64,000 bases of DNA from Deltaproteobacteria bacterium (GCA_016875165.1 VGSF01000009.1:1-64000), one strand, 5' to 3'; shown: positions 8,398 through 17,790, numbered from the stretch's first letter. Made by a program: numbers and translations. Notes: generated by a model from the letters alone, not told the origin.

Positions 8398-9465
8398 ATG
8401 GAAGAGAAAAAGGTGCAGCTCAAAAAACTTTCGTTGAGCAATACCAAACAGGAAATGATGGAGGCTTACCACTCGCTTTTGAAACAGATGGACGAAAAGA
8501 AAGAAGCCGAGCTGAAGCCGGAGAAGAAAATCGAGGAAAAAAAGGCGAGAGAGGTTGTTCAGGCGGCCGAAGCCCTGTCTTCGGAAGGAGTCGTCAAGGA
8601 GATCGGTACCCTGAAGATCGAGACGGGCAAGATGCTCACCCAGATTGGAGATAAACTGGAGGAAGAGGTCAACAAGTTCAAAGCAATCCAGAATGCCATT
8701 GCCTTAAAGGAAAAAGAACTTCAGGAAATGTTCGATATCGAAAAATCAGCCATGACGTTAGCGGCCTTGATCGAGACGCAGAGTCAGAAACGCCAGCAGT
8801 TTGAAGCCGATATGGCCGCCCGGAAAGAAGAATTAAGCCAGGAAATCGAGAACCTTCGTTCTGAGTGGGCCAAAGAGAAAAACGATTACGAAGCAGAGAT
8901 CAAAGAACGGGACCTAACGGAAAAGAAAAAACGAGAGCGGGAAAAGGAGGATTACGAGTATTCCTTCAAGCGCCAGCAGATGTTGGCCAAAGACAAGTTT
9001 GAAGATGAAAAGTCGAAGCTGGAAAAAGAAATCCAGTTGAAAAAAGCCCTGATGGAAAGCGAACTGAAAGAGCGGGAAAAAGTGATCGCCGAAAAAGAAG
9101 AGGAATTAAACGAGCTCAGAAAGAAAGTCAGCCTCTTTCCCAAAGAGTTGGAAACCGCAGTCGGCAAAGCTGTCAAAGAAAACGCTGAAAGATTGAACCT
9201 GGAAGCCAAAAACCGGGAAGAATTGCTGAAGAAGGAATTCATCGGCGAACGGAATGTCCTGACCACGCGGATCGAGTCCCTGGAAAAAACCATGAAAGAA
9301 CAGAGCGCCCAGATTGCCGGCCTCACCCAATTTCTGGAAAAAGCCAACCAGAAGGTGCAGGAGATTGCGGTCAAAGCCCTGGAAAGTTCTTCCGCCCAGA
9401 AATCACTGTCAAATCTGCAGCAGTTATTGAGCGAACAAATAAAAAAACCTGGACAGGAAAAATAA
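8398..9465 (+). CDS. Coiled-coil protein of unknown function
   Basis: I do not recognise a family. The 355-residue product is very rich in Lys and Glu and is predicted from composition to be mostly long coiled coil (about 75-330), with no signal peptide, membrane segment or enzymatic motif. The N-terminus reads MEEKKVQLKKLSLSNTKQEM, followed by an acidic/lysine linker. The ATG at 8398 was chosen because upstream codons come from a repeat and AGAAAGGA lies ten bases before it. It ends 34 bases before hsdR on the same strand, so it may be co-transcribed with the restriction operon, but a functional link is only inference. Confidence 0.7.
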   Translation: MEEKKVQLKKLSLSNTKQEMMEAYHSLLKQMDEKKEAELKPEKKIEEKKAREVVQAAEALSSEGVVKEIGTLKIETGKMLTQIGDKLEEEVNKFKAIQNAIALKEKELQEMFDIEKSAMTLAALIETQSQKRQQFEADMAARKEELSQEIENLRSEWAKEKNDYEAEIKERDLTEKKKREREKEDYEYSFKRQQMLAKDKFEDEKSKLEKEIQLKKALMESELKEREKVIAEKEEELNELRKKVSLFPKELETAVGKAVKENAERLNLEAKNREELLKKEFIGERNVLTTRIESLEKTMKEQSAQIAGLTQFLEKANQKVQEIAVKALESSSAQKSLSNLQQLLSEQIKKPGQEK

Positions 9466-9499
9466 AAACAATCTTCCTCCTTAAAATTTTGGTGGCCCT

Positions 9500-12250
9500 G
9501 TGAAACCAGAAGAAAAAGCCAGGCGGGATATTGACAAACTCCTCAATCTGGCAGGTTGGGAGGTTCAGGATTATAATGAACTCAATCTCGGTGCCTCCCC
9601 GGGTGTTGCCGTCCGTGAATTCCCTCTTCAATCCGGCTATGCCGACTATCTTCTTTTTGAGGATCGAAAACCTGTCGCCGTCCTCGAGGCCAAGCCCCAA
9701 GGAACCACTTTGAGCGGGGTAGCCGAGCAGAGCGAAAAATACTTAACCAGCATTCCCCAAAGCCTTCCGAGAGTTACCGAGCCTCCCCGCTTCACCTACG
9801 AGTCCACCGGCGTAGAAACTTATTTCCGTGATCTGACTGATCCGGACTTCCGGAGCCGGAGGGTATTCGCCTTTCACCAGCCCAAAACATTAAGCGCCTG
9901 GCTCACTGAGGGGGACACTCTACGAGCAAGGCTCAAGAAGATGCCTCCTCTGATCAAAACTGGGCTAAGGGATTGCCAAATTGAGGCCATTGAAAATCTG
10001 GAAAAGTCTTTCTCCGATTCCAAGCCCAGAGCACTCATCCAGATGGCCTCAGGCGGGGGGAAAACCTTTACTGCCGTGAGTTTTATCTACAGGCTGATCA
10101 AATTTGCCAACGCCCGAAGGATTCTCTTTTTGGTTGACCGGAACAACCTGGGCCGACAGACCAGAAATGAATTCCAGCAATATGAAACCCCTGACGACCG
10201 CCGGAAATTCACGGAACTCTACAACATCCAGCACCTTACCACCAACACCCTCGACCCGGTGAGCCGTGTCTGCATCACCACGATCCAGAGGCTCTTTTCT
10301 ATGCTTAAGGGGGAGGAGGAATATGATCCCGAGCTTGAGGAAAAATCCCTCTTTGAAATCCCTTCCGGGGAAGCCCCCAAAGAAGTGGTTTACAACCCGA
10401 AAATTCCCATCGAAACTTTTGATTTTATCGTTACGGATGAATGCCACAGGTCGATCTATCACCTCTGGCGGCAGGTGCTGGATTATTTTGACGCCTTCAT
10501 AATCGGGCTGACCGCTACCCCCTCCAAGCAGACCCTTGGTTTCTTCGATCAAAACCTGGTCATGGAATACAGCCATGAGAGGGCCGTGGCCGATGGGGTC
10601 AACGTGGGGTATGACGTCTACCGCATCCAAACCAAGATTACGGAGGAAGGCAGTAAGGTTGATTCGGGCTTTTTCATTGATAAGCGGGATAAGCTCACCA
10701 GAAAGACCAAGTGGGAACAACTGGATGAGGAACTTGTCTATAACTCGAATCAATTGGATCGAGATGTGGTTGCCCCTGATCAAATCAGGACAGTGATAAA
10801 AACATTCAAGGAGAACCTCTCTAAGGACATTTTCCCTGGGAGAACCGAGGTTCCCAAGACCTTGATCTTTGCCAAAGACGACTCCCACGCAGAGGATATT
10901 GTCCATATCGTAAGGAATGAATTCGGCAAGGGGGATGAATTCTGTAAGAAAATTACCTACAAAACGATGGGAGATAAGCCAGAGGATTTGATTGCCAGCT
11001 TCCGGAACTCTTACAATCCCCGCATTGCCGTGACCGTGGATATGATTTCCACCGGAACGGATATCCGCCCCCTGGAATGCCTCATTTTCATGAGGGATGT
11101 GAAATCCAGCGTCTATTTCGAGCAGATGAAGGGGAGAGGGACAAGGGTGGTCTCCCCGACAGATTTAAAAGCGGTCACTCCGGACACATCAAGCAAAACC
11201 CATTTTGTGATCATCGATGCCGTAGGGGTTTGCGAGACCGATAAAACGGATTCCCGCCCCCTCGAAAAGAAGCCAAGCATTCCCTTTGACAAGCTTGTAG
11301 ATTCCGTTGCCCTCGGAAATCGTGATGCCGATACGCTGACCTCCCTGGCAGGACGGCTTTCGAGGCTGGATAGAATGATGAGTGAGAAGGATAGGAGTGA
11401 GATTTCCTCCTTAACCCAGGGGAAATCCATGAAAGAAATCATCAACAGCCTTATGGATGCGGTTGATCCAGATAAAAGAATCGAGAAAGCAAAAGAGATT
11501 TTCAAGGTCGAAAGACCAGCGGAGGATCAGATCAAGAAGGCATCTGAAGAGTTGGTCAAGAAAGCCTGCCTTCCATTCGACGACCCCAAATTCAGAAATG
11601 CTCTAATTGATATCCGGAACAGGAATGAGCAAATCATTGATACGGTAAGCAAAGATGACGTGATTTTCGCTGGCCCCCTTGAAAAACAAAAGGAGAAGGC
11701 TCAGGAGTACGTAGATAAATTCAAAAAGTTCATTGAAGAAAATAAGGACGAGCTTACGGCCTTGCAGATCATTTACAGCAAGCCCTATGGCCAAAGGCAT
11801 CTCACCTATCAGGAAATCAAGGAACTGGCCGAGGCGATCAAAAAGCCGCCATATCTTCTTACTCCAGAAAGATTATGGCAGGCATACGAACAACTGGAAA
11901 AATCCAAGGTTAAAAGGGGCGGACCCCAAAAACTTCTCACGGACATCGTGTCTCTTTTGCGATTTGCATTAGGAGAGAGTAAAACTCTTGAACCATTCTC
12001 TGAAACGGTAGAGGAACGGTTCAACACCTGGCTTTCAGAGCAGGAGGCTGTGGGAAAGAAATTTAAGCCGGAGCAGATGGAATGGCTCAGGATGATCAAA
12101 GACCATATCGCCACATCGCTTTCTATCGGAATGGATGATTTTGAATTGGCTCCGTTTAACCAGAAGGGCGGGACGGTAAAGGTCTACCAGCTTTTTGGGA
12201 AGGAATTGGATGGAATTTTGAAGGATTTGAACGAGAGGCTGGCGGTGTAA
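9500..12250 (+). CDS. hsdR: Type I restriction enzyme, R subunit
   Basis: Motor and nuclease subunit of a type I restriction-modification complex. The N-terminal PD-(D/E)XK nuclease is seen as Asp49 with Glu63-Ala-Lys65 in VLEAKPQG. The SF2 helicase follows: P-loop ASGGGKT at 183-189 and a DECH box at 313-316, then TATP and SAT-like motifs and the QMKGRGTRV motif VI. The C-terminal part (about 650-916) resembles the EcoEI-type HsdR tail that binds the methyltransferase. The gene starts with GTG at 9500. It is the first hsd gene here, with hsdS two bases downstream. Confidence 0.93.
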   Translation: MKPEEKARRDIDKLLNLAGWEVQDYNELNLGASPGVAVREFPLQSGYADYLLFEDRKPVAVLEAKPQGTTLSGVAEQSEKYLTSIPQSLPRVTEPPRFTYESTGVETYFRDLTDPDFRSRRVFAFHQPKTLSAWLTEGDTLRARLKKMPPLIKTGLRDCQIEAIENLEKSFSDSKPRALIQMASGGGKTFTAVSFIYRLIKFANARRILFLVDRNNLGRQTRNEFQQYETPDDRRKFTELYNIQHLTTNTLDPVSRVCITTIQRLFSMLKGEEEYDPELEEKSLFEIPSGEAPKEVVYNPKIPIETFDFIVTDECHRSIYHLWRQVLDYFDAFIIGLTATPSKQTLGFFDQNLVMEYSHERAVADGVNVGYDVYRIQTKITEEGSKVDSGFFIDKRDKLTRKTKWEQLDEELVYNSNQLDRDVVAPDQIRTVIKTFKENLSKDIFPGRTEVPKTLIFAKDDSHAEDIVHIVRNEFGKGDEFCKKITYKTMGDKPEDLIASFRNSYNPRIAVTVDMISTGTDIRPLECLIFMRDVKSSVYFEQMKGRGTRVVSPTDLKAVTPDTSSKTHFVIIDAVGVCETDKTDSRPLEKKPSIPFDKLVDSVALGNRDADTLTSLAGRLSRLDRMMSEKDRSEISSLTQGKSMKEIINSLMDAVDPDKRIEKAKEIFKVERPAEDQIKKASEELVKKACLPFDDPKFRNALIDIRNRNEQIIDTVSKDDVIFAGPLEKQKEKAQEYVDKFKKFIEENKDELTALQIIYSKPYGQRHLTYQEIKELAEAIKKPPYLLTPERLWQAYEQLEKSKVKRGGPQKLLTDIVSLLRFALGESKTLEPFSETVEERFNTWLSEQEAVGKKFKPEQMEWLRMIKDHIATSLSIGMDDFELAPFNQKGGTVKVYQLFGKELDGILKDLNERLAV

Positions 12251-12252
12251 TC

Positions 12253-13686
12253 ATGCCTGATTTTCCCAATAGTTGGCTTCTAACAGAGCTTAAAGTTATT
12301 TCCGAAATAATCCTGGGTCAATCCCCTCCATCACCAACTTACAATGAGAATGGCGAAGGGCTTCCTTTCTATCAAGGAAAGTTGGAATTTGGTCAAATTT
12401 ATCCTGTTCCCCAAAAGTGGTGTTCTTCTCCCAAGAAAATTGCCGAAAAAGGAGATGTTCTCATTTCTGTAAGAGCACCTGTCGGTCCAACGAATATATG
12501 CCCCGGAAAGTCCTGCATAGGAAGGGGGTTGGCTGCTATCCGAGGAATAGGGGGAATCTCTCCATTTTTCATCTTGTATTTGATGCGTGCTATTGAGAAA
12601 GATATTGCTGGTAAAGGAACAGGAACCACGTTTAATGCAATAACGGGTGATCAGTTAAGAAGTATTGAAATCCCCCTCCCTCCCCTCCCCGAACAGAACC
12701 GCATCGTTGCCAAAATCGAGGAGCTTTTTACCAAGCTGGACACTGGCGTGGAGGCGTTAAAGAAGGTAAAAGCTCAAATCAAGCGTTACCGCCAGGCAGT
12801 CTTGAAATATGCCTTTGAAGGCAAACTCACCCAGGAATGGCGGGAAGCCAACAAAGACAAACTGGAACCCGCCTCCATTCTTCTGGAGAGGATAAAAGAG
12901 GAGCGGAAAAAGAAACTGAGGTGGAATTTGGATGAACTACCCGTATTGGAAACTGCTACTTTCCCCAGACTACCACATGGATGGCTTTGGGCAAGCGTAG
13001 GTGAAATTATGGAGGTAGTCAGAGGGGCCTCACCAAGGCCCAAGGGTGATCCAAGATATTTTGGTGGCAATATACCCTGGATCATGATTTCAGACATTAG
13101 TAGGGAGAAAGGAAAGTACATTTCAAAAACCAAAGATTCGGTAACTGAAGAGGGAGCAAAAAGGAGCAGACTCTTAAAGGCTGGAACATTGATTTTATCA
13201 AATAGCGGAACGGTGTGCGTTCCAAAAATTTTGGCAGTAGATGGTTGTATTCATGACGGTTTTGTGGCGTTTCCTGAATTGTCTGAGAAAATAAATATTT
13301 TATATTTTTATCACTTCTTTGATCATATTCGCCCAATGATTATTCAAGAGAACAAACAAGGAGTCACCCAAGTAAATCTCAACACAGATATCGTAAAAAG
13401 GATTCCTGTTCCTTTTCTGTCTTTTAGTGAACAACAAAAAATTATTGAAGAAATAGAATCCCGCTTCTCGATGGCTGACGAAGTGGAAAAGATCGCTGAG
13501 CTAACCCTTAAACAATCCGAAAGACTGCGACAGAGCATTTTGAAAATCGCATTCGAAGGAAAATTGGTTCCTCAAGACCCAACGGACCTGCCTGCCGATG
13601 AATTGTTAAAGCAAATTAAAAAGGAACGAGAGGCCGCAATGGCATATGAGAAAAAGAGAAAAAAGAAGATGAAAAATGGAGAATAA
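12253..13686 (+). CDS. hsdS: Type I restriction-modification specificity subunit
   Basis: Gives DNA sequence specificity to the complex. The 477 residues hold two target-recognition domains (about 5-140 and 245-390), each followed by a conserved helical spacer; the spacers carry LPEQNRIVAKIEELFTKLD at about 142 and FSEQQKIIEEIESRFSMAD at about 396. The paired layout with internal similarity is typical of HsdS. Base composition in the second recognition domain (about 13000-13440) is more AT-rich than hsdR, as expected for exchanged specificity domains. The ATG is two bases after the hsdR stop. The 3' end overlaps the GIY-YIG gene by 11 bases. Confidence 0.92.
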   Translation: MPDFPNSWLLTELKVISEIILGQSPPSPTYNENGEGLPFYQGKLEFGQIYPVPQKWCSSPKKIAEKGDVLISVRAPVGPTNICPGKSCIGRGLAAIRGIGGISPFFILYLMRAIEKDIAGKGTGTTFNAITGDQLRSIEIPLPPLPEQNRIVAKIEELFTKLDTGVEALKKVKAQIKRYRQAVLKYAFEGKLTQEWREANKDKLEPASILLERIKEERKKKLRWNLDELPVLETATFPRLPHGWLWASVGEIMEVVRGASPRPKGDPRYFGGNIPWIMISDISREKGKYISKTKDSVTEEGAKRSRLLKAGTLILSNSGTVCVPKILAVDGCIHDGFVAFPELSEKINILYFYHFFDHIRPMIIQENKQGVTQVNLNTDIVKRIPVPFLSFSEQQKIIEEIESRFSMADEVEKIAELTLKQSERLRQSILKIAFEGKLVPQDPTDLPADELLKQIKKEREAAMAYEKKRKKKMKNGE

Positions 13687-14053
13687 ATGGTTCGTATATG
13701 CAATCTTGTGTGATAATGGAAGCGTTTATATAGGGCAAACGAATGACTTGCTTCAGCGTTGGGAGCTGCACAAAAAAGGCAAAGCAGCTCAATGGACAAA
13801 AAAGTTCCCGCCACTTAGGCTATTCTATTTGGAAGAAGTAGATTCACAAGCGAATGCTTTGCATCGGGAAAGGGAACTTAAAAAGACCACGGGAAGAAGA
13901 ATGCTTAAAGAATTGCTACAAAAAAGTGGCAGTCAGGCAGGCGAACCAGCGGAAAAGTTGTTAGAAAGGATAAAAAATGAAAAGTTAGGTCAGGCAAAGG
14001 AAGGAAAAATAAGACTTCATAGGAGAAAAAGGTATGAGCAAAAAACCCGATGA
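13676..14053 (+). CDS. GIY-YIG nuclease-superfamily small protein
   Basis: 125 residues. The first 80 form a single GIY-YIG domain: WFVYAILCDNGSVYIGQTND matches the two signature strands (GIY appears as FVYAI, YIG is intact), and the usual helix with Arg (LLQRWELHKKGKAAQWT) and the conserved Glu (RERELKK) follow. Such solo proteins (UPF0213-like) are of uncertain role and may act in DNA repair or as hitchhikers. The C-terminal tail GEPAEKLLERIKNEK resembles an HsdS helical segment, so the gene may be fused to a leftover of hsdS. It overlaps hsdS at its 5' end and HEPN at its 3' end. Confidence 0.8.
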   Translation: MENKWFVYAILCDNGSVYIGQTNDLLQRWELHKKGKAAQWTKKFPPLRLFYLEEVDSQANALHRERELKKTTGRRMLKELLQKSGSQAGEPAEKLLERIKNEKLGQAKEGKIRLHRRKRYEQKTR

Positions 14054-14414
14054 GTGGTTTAAACAGGCTGATTATGATATGAAAACAGCGGAATATTTAT
14101 TCAAAGGCAGAAGGTATGTTTATTCCGTATTCATGTGCCATCTTTCCATAGAAAAAGCCTTAAAGGGGCTATATCAAAAAAAATTGGAAGAGATACCGCC
14201 CAAAATACATAATCTTATTTATTTCCTGAATAAAATGGGCTTAAAGCCTGATGAATCTATTGGAAAATTCGTTGTGAAACTTAATGAGGCAAGTGTTGTT
14301 ACAAGGTACCCTGAGGAGTTAGGTAAACTTCAAAAGGATTTTACCCAGCCGATAGTAAAGGATATCCTTTTAAGAAGCAAGGAGGTTTTAAAGTGGATAA
14401 AAAAGCAGCTTTAA
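14034..14414 (+). CDS. HEPN domain protein (toxin of HEPN-MNT pair)
   Basis: 126-residue all-helical HEPN protein. The N-terminal pattern PDEWFKQADYDMKTAEYLF and the helix YSVFMCHLSIEKALKGLYQ are typical, as is the TRYPEEL segment near the C-terminus. In HEPN-MNT modules this protein is usually the RNase toxin and its MNT partner neutralises it by AMP transfer. A canonical R-x4-6-H catalytic motif is not clear, so activity is uncertain. The start has AGGAGA upstream. The gene overlaps the MNT gene by 22 bases. Confidence 0.82.
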   Translation: MSKKPDEWFKQADYDMKTAEYLFKGRRYVYSVFMCHLSIEKALKGLYQKKLEEIPPKIHNLIYFLNKMGLKPDESIGKFVVKLNEASVVTRYPEELGKLQKDFTQPIVKDILLRSKEVLKWIKKQL

Positions 14415-14713
14415 AGGTTGTGTCCCGTTTTAGAAAGGCCTTAGAAGCCAAGGGCCTAAGGATAAATAAATTGATACTCTTCGGTTCTTATGCCGCAGGT
14501 ACATATCGAGAAGGAAGCGATATTGATTTAGTAGTTATTTCGGAAGATTTCACAGGTAAAGATTATTGGGAAAGAATAGATATCCTTTCTGATGCGATTT
14601 ATGAGGTCTTTGAACCTATAGAGGCTATTCCTTTTACTTTAGAGGAGTGGGAAAGAGGAAGGTCAGAAATTGTTGAATATTCAAAAAAAGGCGAAGTGGT
14701 ATATGCGATGTAA
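14393..14713 (+). CDS. MNT-type nucleotidyltransferase (antitoxin of HEPN-MNT pair)
   Basis: 106-residue minimal nucleotidyltransferase. The GS-x10-DxD active site is intact: Gly31-Ser32 and Asp43, Asp45 in FGSYAAGTYREGSDIDLVV. Proteins of this family next to HEPN can adenylylate the HEPN toxin. The GTG start at 14393 is supported by a strong AAGGAGG ending eight bases upstream. The pair is inserted between the GIY-YIG gene and hsdM inside the type I restriction operon and reads in the same direction. Confidence 0.88.
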   Translation: MDKKAALKVVSRFRKALEAKGLRINKLILFGSYAAGTYREGSDIDLVVISEDFTGKDYWERIDILSDAIYEVFEPIEAIPFTLEEWERGRSEIVEYSKKGEVVYAM

Positions 14714-14736
14714 AAAGATGAAGGAGTTTAGGTTCG

Positions 14737-16200
14737 ATGGCAAATGAATCCGCTGGAATAGTCCAAAGACTCTGGAACTACTGCAACGTCCTCCGGGATG
14801 ACGGCGTGAGTTATGGGGACTACGTTGAGCAGTTGACGTTCCTGCTGTTCCTTAAAATGGCGGATGAGCAGACCAAGCCGCCATTCAATAAGCCCTCCTC
14901 CATCCCCCAGGACCTTGATTGGCAGAGCCTCTTAAAGAAGGACGGCGACGCCCTGGAAGTCCATTACAGACATGTCCTCGATAGCCTTGGAAAAGCCGGT
15001 GGGATGCTGGGAATCATTTTCCGGAAGGCCCAAAACAAAATCCAGGACCCCGCCAAGTTGAAGCGCCTCATTGAACTGATCAATGAAGAAACATGGGTGG
15101 GGCTGGATATCGATGTGAAAGGGGAGATCTACGAAGGTCTCCTGCAGAAGAACGCCGAGGACGTAAAAGGGGGATCGGGGCAATATTTTACCCCCCGCCC
15201 ACTGATCAGGGCGATGGTGGAAGTAATCCAGCCGGAACCAGGGCAAACCATCTGCGACCCTGCCTGCGGAACAGGCGGCTTCCTCCTGGCTTCCCATGAT
15301 TATCTTTCCAATCCCAAGAATTATTCCCTCGATAAAGACCAGAAAACCTTCCTGAAGTTCAAAACCTTCAAGGGGAAGGACATAGTCGATGGGGTCGCCA
15401 GGCTCTGTGTGATGAACCTGTTCCTTCACGGCATCGGGGGGGAGGAAAGCCCAATTGAAGTGGGGGACTCGCTCATTTCCGATCCTGAGTATCGGTTTGA
15501 AATCGTTCTTACAAATCCACCCTTCGGAAAGAAGAGCAGTATCACCATCGTCAATGGCGAAGGAAAGGCCGATAGGGAGACCCTGGTTTATGAGAGGCAG
15601 GATTTCTGGGCCACCACTTCGAATAAGCAACTGAATTTCCTCCAGCACGTTAAAACCATCCTCAAGATCAACGGCAAGTGTGCCATTGTGGTCCCGGATA
15701 ATGTCCTATTTGAGGGCGGAGCCGGAGAAACCGTCAGGAAGAAGCTATTGGCTGAATGCGACGTTCACACCCTCTTGAGGCTTCCTACGGGTGTTTTCTA
15801 TGCCCAAGGGGTTAAGGCTAACGTCCTATTTTTCAACAGAAAGGAAGCCAGAGAAAAACCCTGGACGGAAAGGCTATGGATTTACGACCTGAGAACCAAT
15901 AAACACTTCACCCTTAAAACAAACCCCCTTCGATACGATGACCTCCAGGATTTCATCCAATGCTACAATCCCAAGAACCGATTTGAACGGAACGAAACCG
16001 ACCGCTTCAAATCATTTTCCTATGATGAAATGATGCAGAGGGACAAGGTGAGCCTGGACATATTCTGGCTGAAAGACGAAAGCCTCGAAGATTCCGAAAA
16101 TCTCCCCTCTCCCGACCTGATCGCCGCCGAGATTGTTGAGAATTTAGAATCCGCCCTGGAACAGTTTAGCGGCATTTATGAAAGCTTGGGTAATAAATGA
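14737..16200 (+). CDS. hsdM: Type I restriction-modification methyltransferase subunit
   Basis: N6-adenine DNA methyltransferase of the type I complex. The N-terminal HsdM helical domain (about 1-135) precedes the catalytic domain. The SAM motif DPACGTGGF starts at residue 174 and the catalytic NPPF is at 260-263. The region around YFTPRPLIRAMVE is a family signature. At 487 residues the length is standard. It starts 23 bases after the MNT gene. Separation of hsdM from hsdS by three genes is unusual; hsdM and hsdS are normally adjacent. Confidence 0.94.
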   Translation: MANESAGIVQRLWNYCNVLRDDGVSYGDYVEQLTFLLFLKMADEQTKPPFNKPSSIPQDLDWQSLLKKDGDALEVHYRHVLDSLGKAGGMLGIIFRKAQNKIQDPAKLKRLIELINEETWVGLDIDVKGEIYEGLLQKNAEDVKGGSGQYFTPRPLIRAMVEVIQPEPGQTICDPACGTGGFLLASHDYLSNPKNYSLDKDQKTFLKFKTFKGKDIVDGVARLCVMNLFLHGIGGEESPIEVGDSLISDPEYRFEIVLTNPPFGKKSSITIVNGEGKADRETLVYERQDFWATTSNKQLNFLQHVKTILKINGKCAIVVPDNVLFEGGAGETVRKKLLAECDVHTLLRLPTGVFYAQGVKANVLFFNRKEAREKPWTERLWIYDLRTNKHFTLKTNPLRYDDLQDFIQCYNPKNRFERNETDRFKSFSYDEMMQRDKVSLDIFWLKDESLEDSENLPSPDLIAAEIVENLESALEQFSGIYESLGNK

Positions 16201-16356
16201 GCAATACGGAAGTAGGGATCTGGCAAAGTCCAGGCAGAATAATTCTTGCCCCAAATTATTTAGATGTCATTTAAATCTTTGGGCAGACTAAAAGGGGGCG
16301 GGCCACAGCTTGAGTTCTGAGCGGAAATTTATCGCAAGCCCTGCTTATTTGCGGCG

Positions 16357-16385
16357 TTTTCAATAGTGATGATTAATGTTATAAT
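16357..16385 (+). promoter_or_regulatory. Candidate sigma-70 promoter for the orphan ATPase gene
   Basis: TATAAT at 16380-16385 matches the -10 consensus exactly, with TTTTCA (four of six matches to TTGACA) 17 bases upstream at 16357-16362. The transcript would start about 13 bases before the GAGGTG-led ATG at 16405. The rest of the 200-base hsdM-ATPase spacer shows no gene. Confidence 0.5.
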
Positions 16386-16404
16386 TAAAATGAGGTGAAA
16401 ATCA

Positions 16405-17598
16405 ATGAACAATAAAGAAAAAAGCCCATTCACCCCTGGCAGTCCGGTCCCCTATGAACTTTTTGTGGGAAGGCAGAAACAGATCCGGGAGATCTTTCGT
16501 TATGTTGATCAAACCTCTATGGGAAAGCAGGATAATCTTTTTCTCATGGGGGATAGAGGGATAGGCAAAAGCTCTATGGCTTCTTTTATTCGACATTTCG
16601 TCGCAACCCAGAAAAATTTTCTTGGGATTCATGTATTCTTAGGAAAGGTCTCTACCCTTGAAGAAATGGTTCGCCTCATCTTCGAACAACTGCTGAAAGA
16701 GGTTCATGGACAAACGTGGTTTGGTAATATTTCAGAGCTCTTTGGTAAATATATTAAGCAAATTGGACTATTCGGCATCTCCATTGGCTTTACCCCTCCC
16801 AAACAGGACCTGGAGGAATTAGTAAAGCGATTTCCTGAAGCCCTTTCCAATTTACTGAAAAAAATGAAAGAACAAAGAAAAGGATTATTCATTGCTCTCG
16901 ATGACATTAATGGGTTGGTAGAAAAGGTTGAATTTGCAAATTGGTACAAGAGTTTTGTGGATGAAGTCGCAACCCATTATAACGAATTTCCGGTTTATAT
17001 GATGCTCATCGGGCTTCCCGAAAAAAGGGAAATGCTATCGCATCTTCAGCCGTCTCTCATGCGAATCTTCAGGATTGTGGAAATTGATAAGCTTTCCAAT
17101 GAAGAGGTCGGGCAATTTATTTCCCAGGCCTTTGAGAGCGTCAAAATGAAGATATCTCAAGAGGCCATGGATCTCATGGTCAAATTTTCAAGTGGTTTGC
17201 CTGTTTTGATGCACGAAATTGGGGATGCCGTTTTTTGGATCGATTCTGACGGGACAGTGGACAGAGAAGATGCCCTTCAGGGTGTCTTATCAGCCGCCAA
17301 GCATGTCGGGGAGAAATATCTTGATCCCCAAATCTACAGGGTCATTCAGCGAAGCCAACGATACAATTCTATTCTAAAAAAGATCGGGGCCCCGCTTTCC
17401 CGGAATTTTGTGAAGAAGGATATCGAAACCAGGTTGAATGAAAACGAGAGAAGGGTATTTCACAATTTTTTGCGAAGATTTAAGAAACTAGGCATCCTTG
17501 AGACCGATATCGAACATGGCTCTGGGGCTTATAGATTTGTGAACGAGATTTACCCGATTTATATTTGGATGCAGAGCCAAGAACCCAAACCCTCCTAA
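16405..17598 (+). CDS. ORC/STAND-like AAA ATPase, orphan
   Basis: 397-residue AAA+ ATPase resembling archaeal-type/ORC1-like ATPases found in defence and mobile regions. The segment YELFVGRQKQIREIF leads the domain, the P-loop is GDRGIGKSS at residues 49-57, and Walker B is LFIALDD ending at 167. A winged-helix-like C-terminus (about 320-390) follows. No nuclease or other effector domain is visible. It has its own candidate promoter and sits between the type I restriction operon and decayed defence genes. Exact function unknown. Confidence 0.75.
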   Translation: MNNKEKSPFTPGSPVPYELFVGRQKQIREIFRYVDQTSMGKQDNLFLMGDRGIGKSSMASFIRHFVATQKNFLGIHVFLGKVSTLEEMVRLIFEQLLKEVHGQTWFGNISELFGKYIKQIGLFGISIGFTPPKQDLEELVKRFPEALSNLLKKMKEQRKGLFIALDDINGLVEKVEFANWYKSFVDEVATHYNEFPVYMMLIGLPEKREMLSHLQPSLMRIFRIVEIDKLSNEEVGQFISQAFESVKMKISQEAMDLMVKFSSGLPVLMHEIGDAVFWIDSDGTVDREDALQGVLSAAKHVGEKYLDPQIYRVIQRSQRYNSILKKIGAPLSRNFVKKDIETRLNENERRVFHNFLRRFKKLGILETDIEHGSGAYRFVNEIYPIYIWMQSQEPKPS

Positions 17599-17790
17599 AA
17601 ACTTAAGCTGCCTTTTAAAAGGGCCTGGTCGCAACATGCAACAGATTTGATCCCTGAGATTCCTATTTCAAAATGTCCACAAGCAAGGATTTTTTCGGGC
17701 AAAAAAGCAAGTCGCAATCCGGTTTTAGGCAAGGTCATGGGAATCTTTGGCAATGGCCTATCACCGGCTTATAGGGTTGAGGTGTAAGAA

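Noticed and set aside
10049..10906. 285-codon open frame opposite hsdR
   Set aside because: Antisense shadow of a clear helicase gene; no ribosome site, no family resemblance, low-complexity composition.
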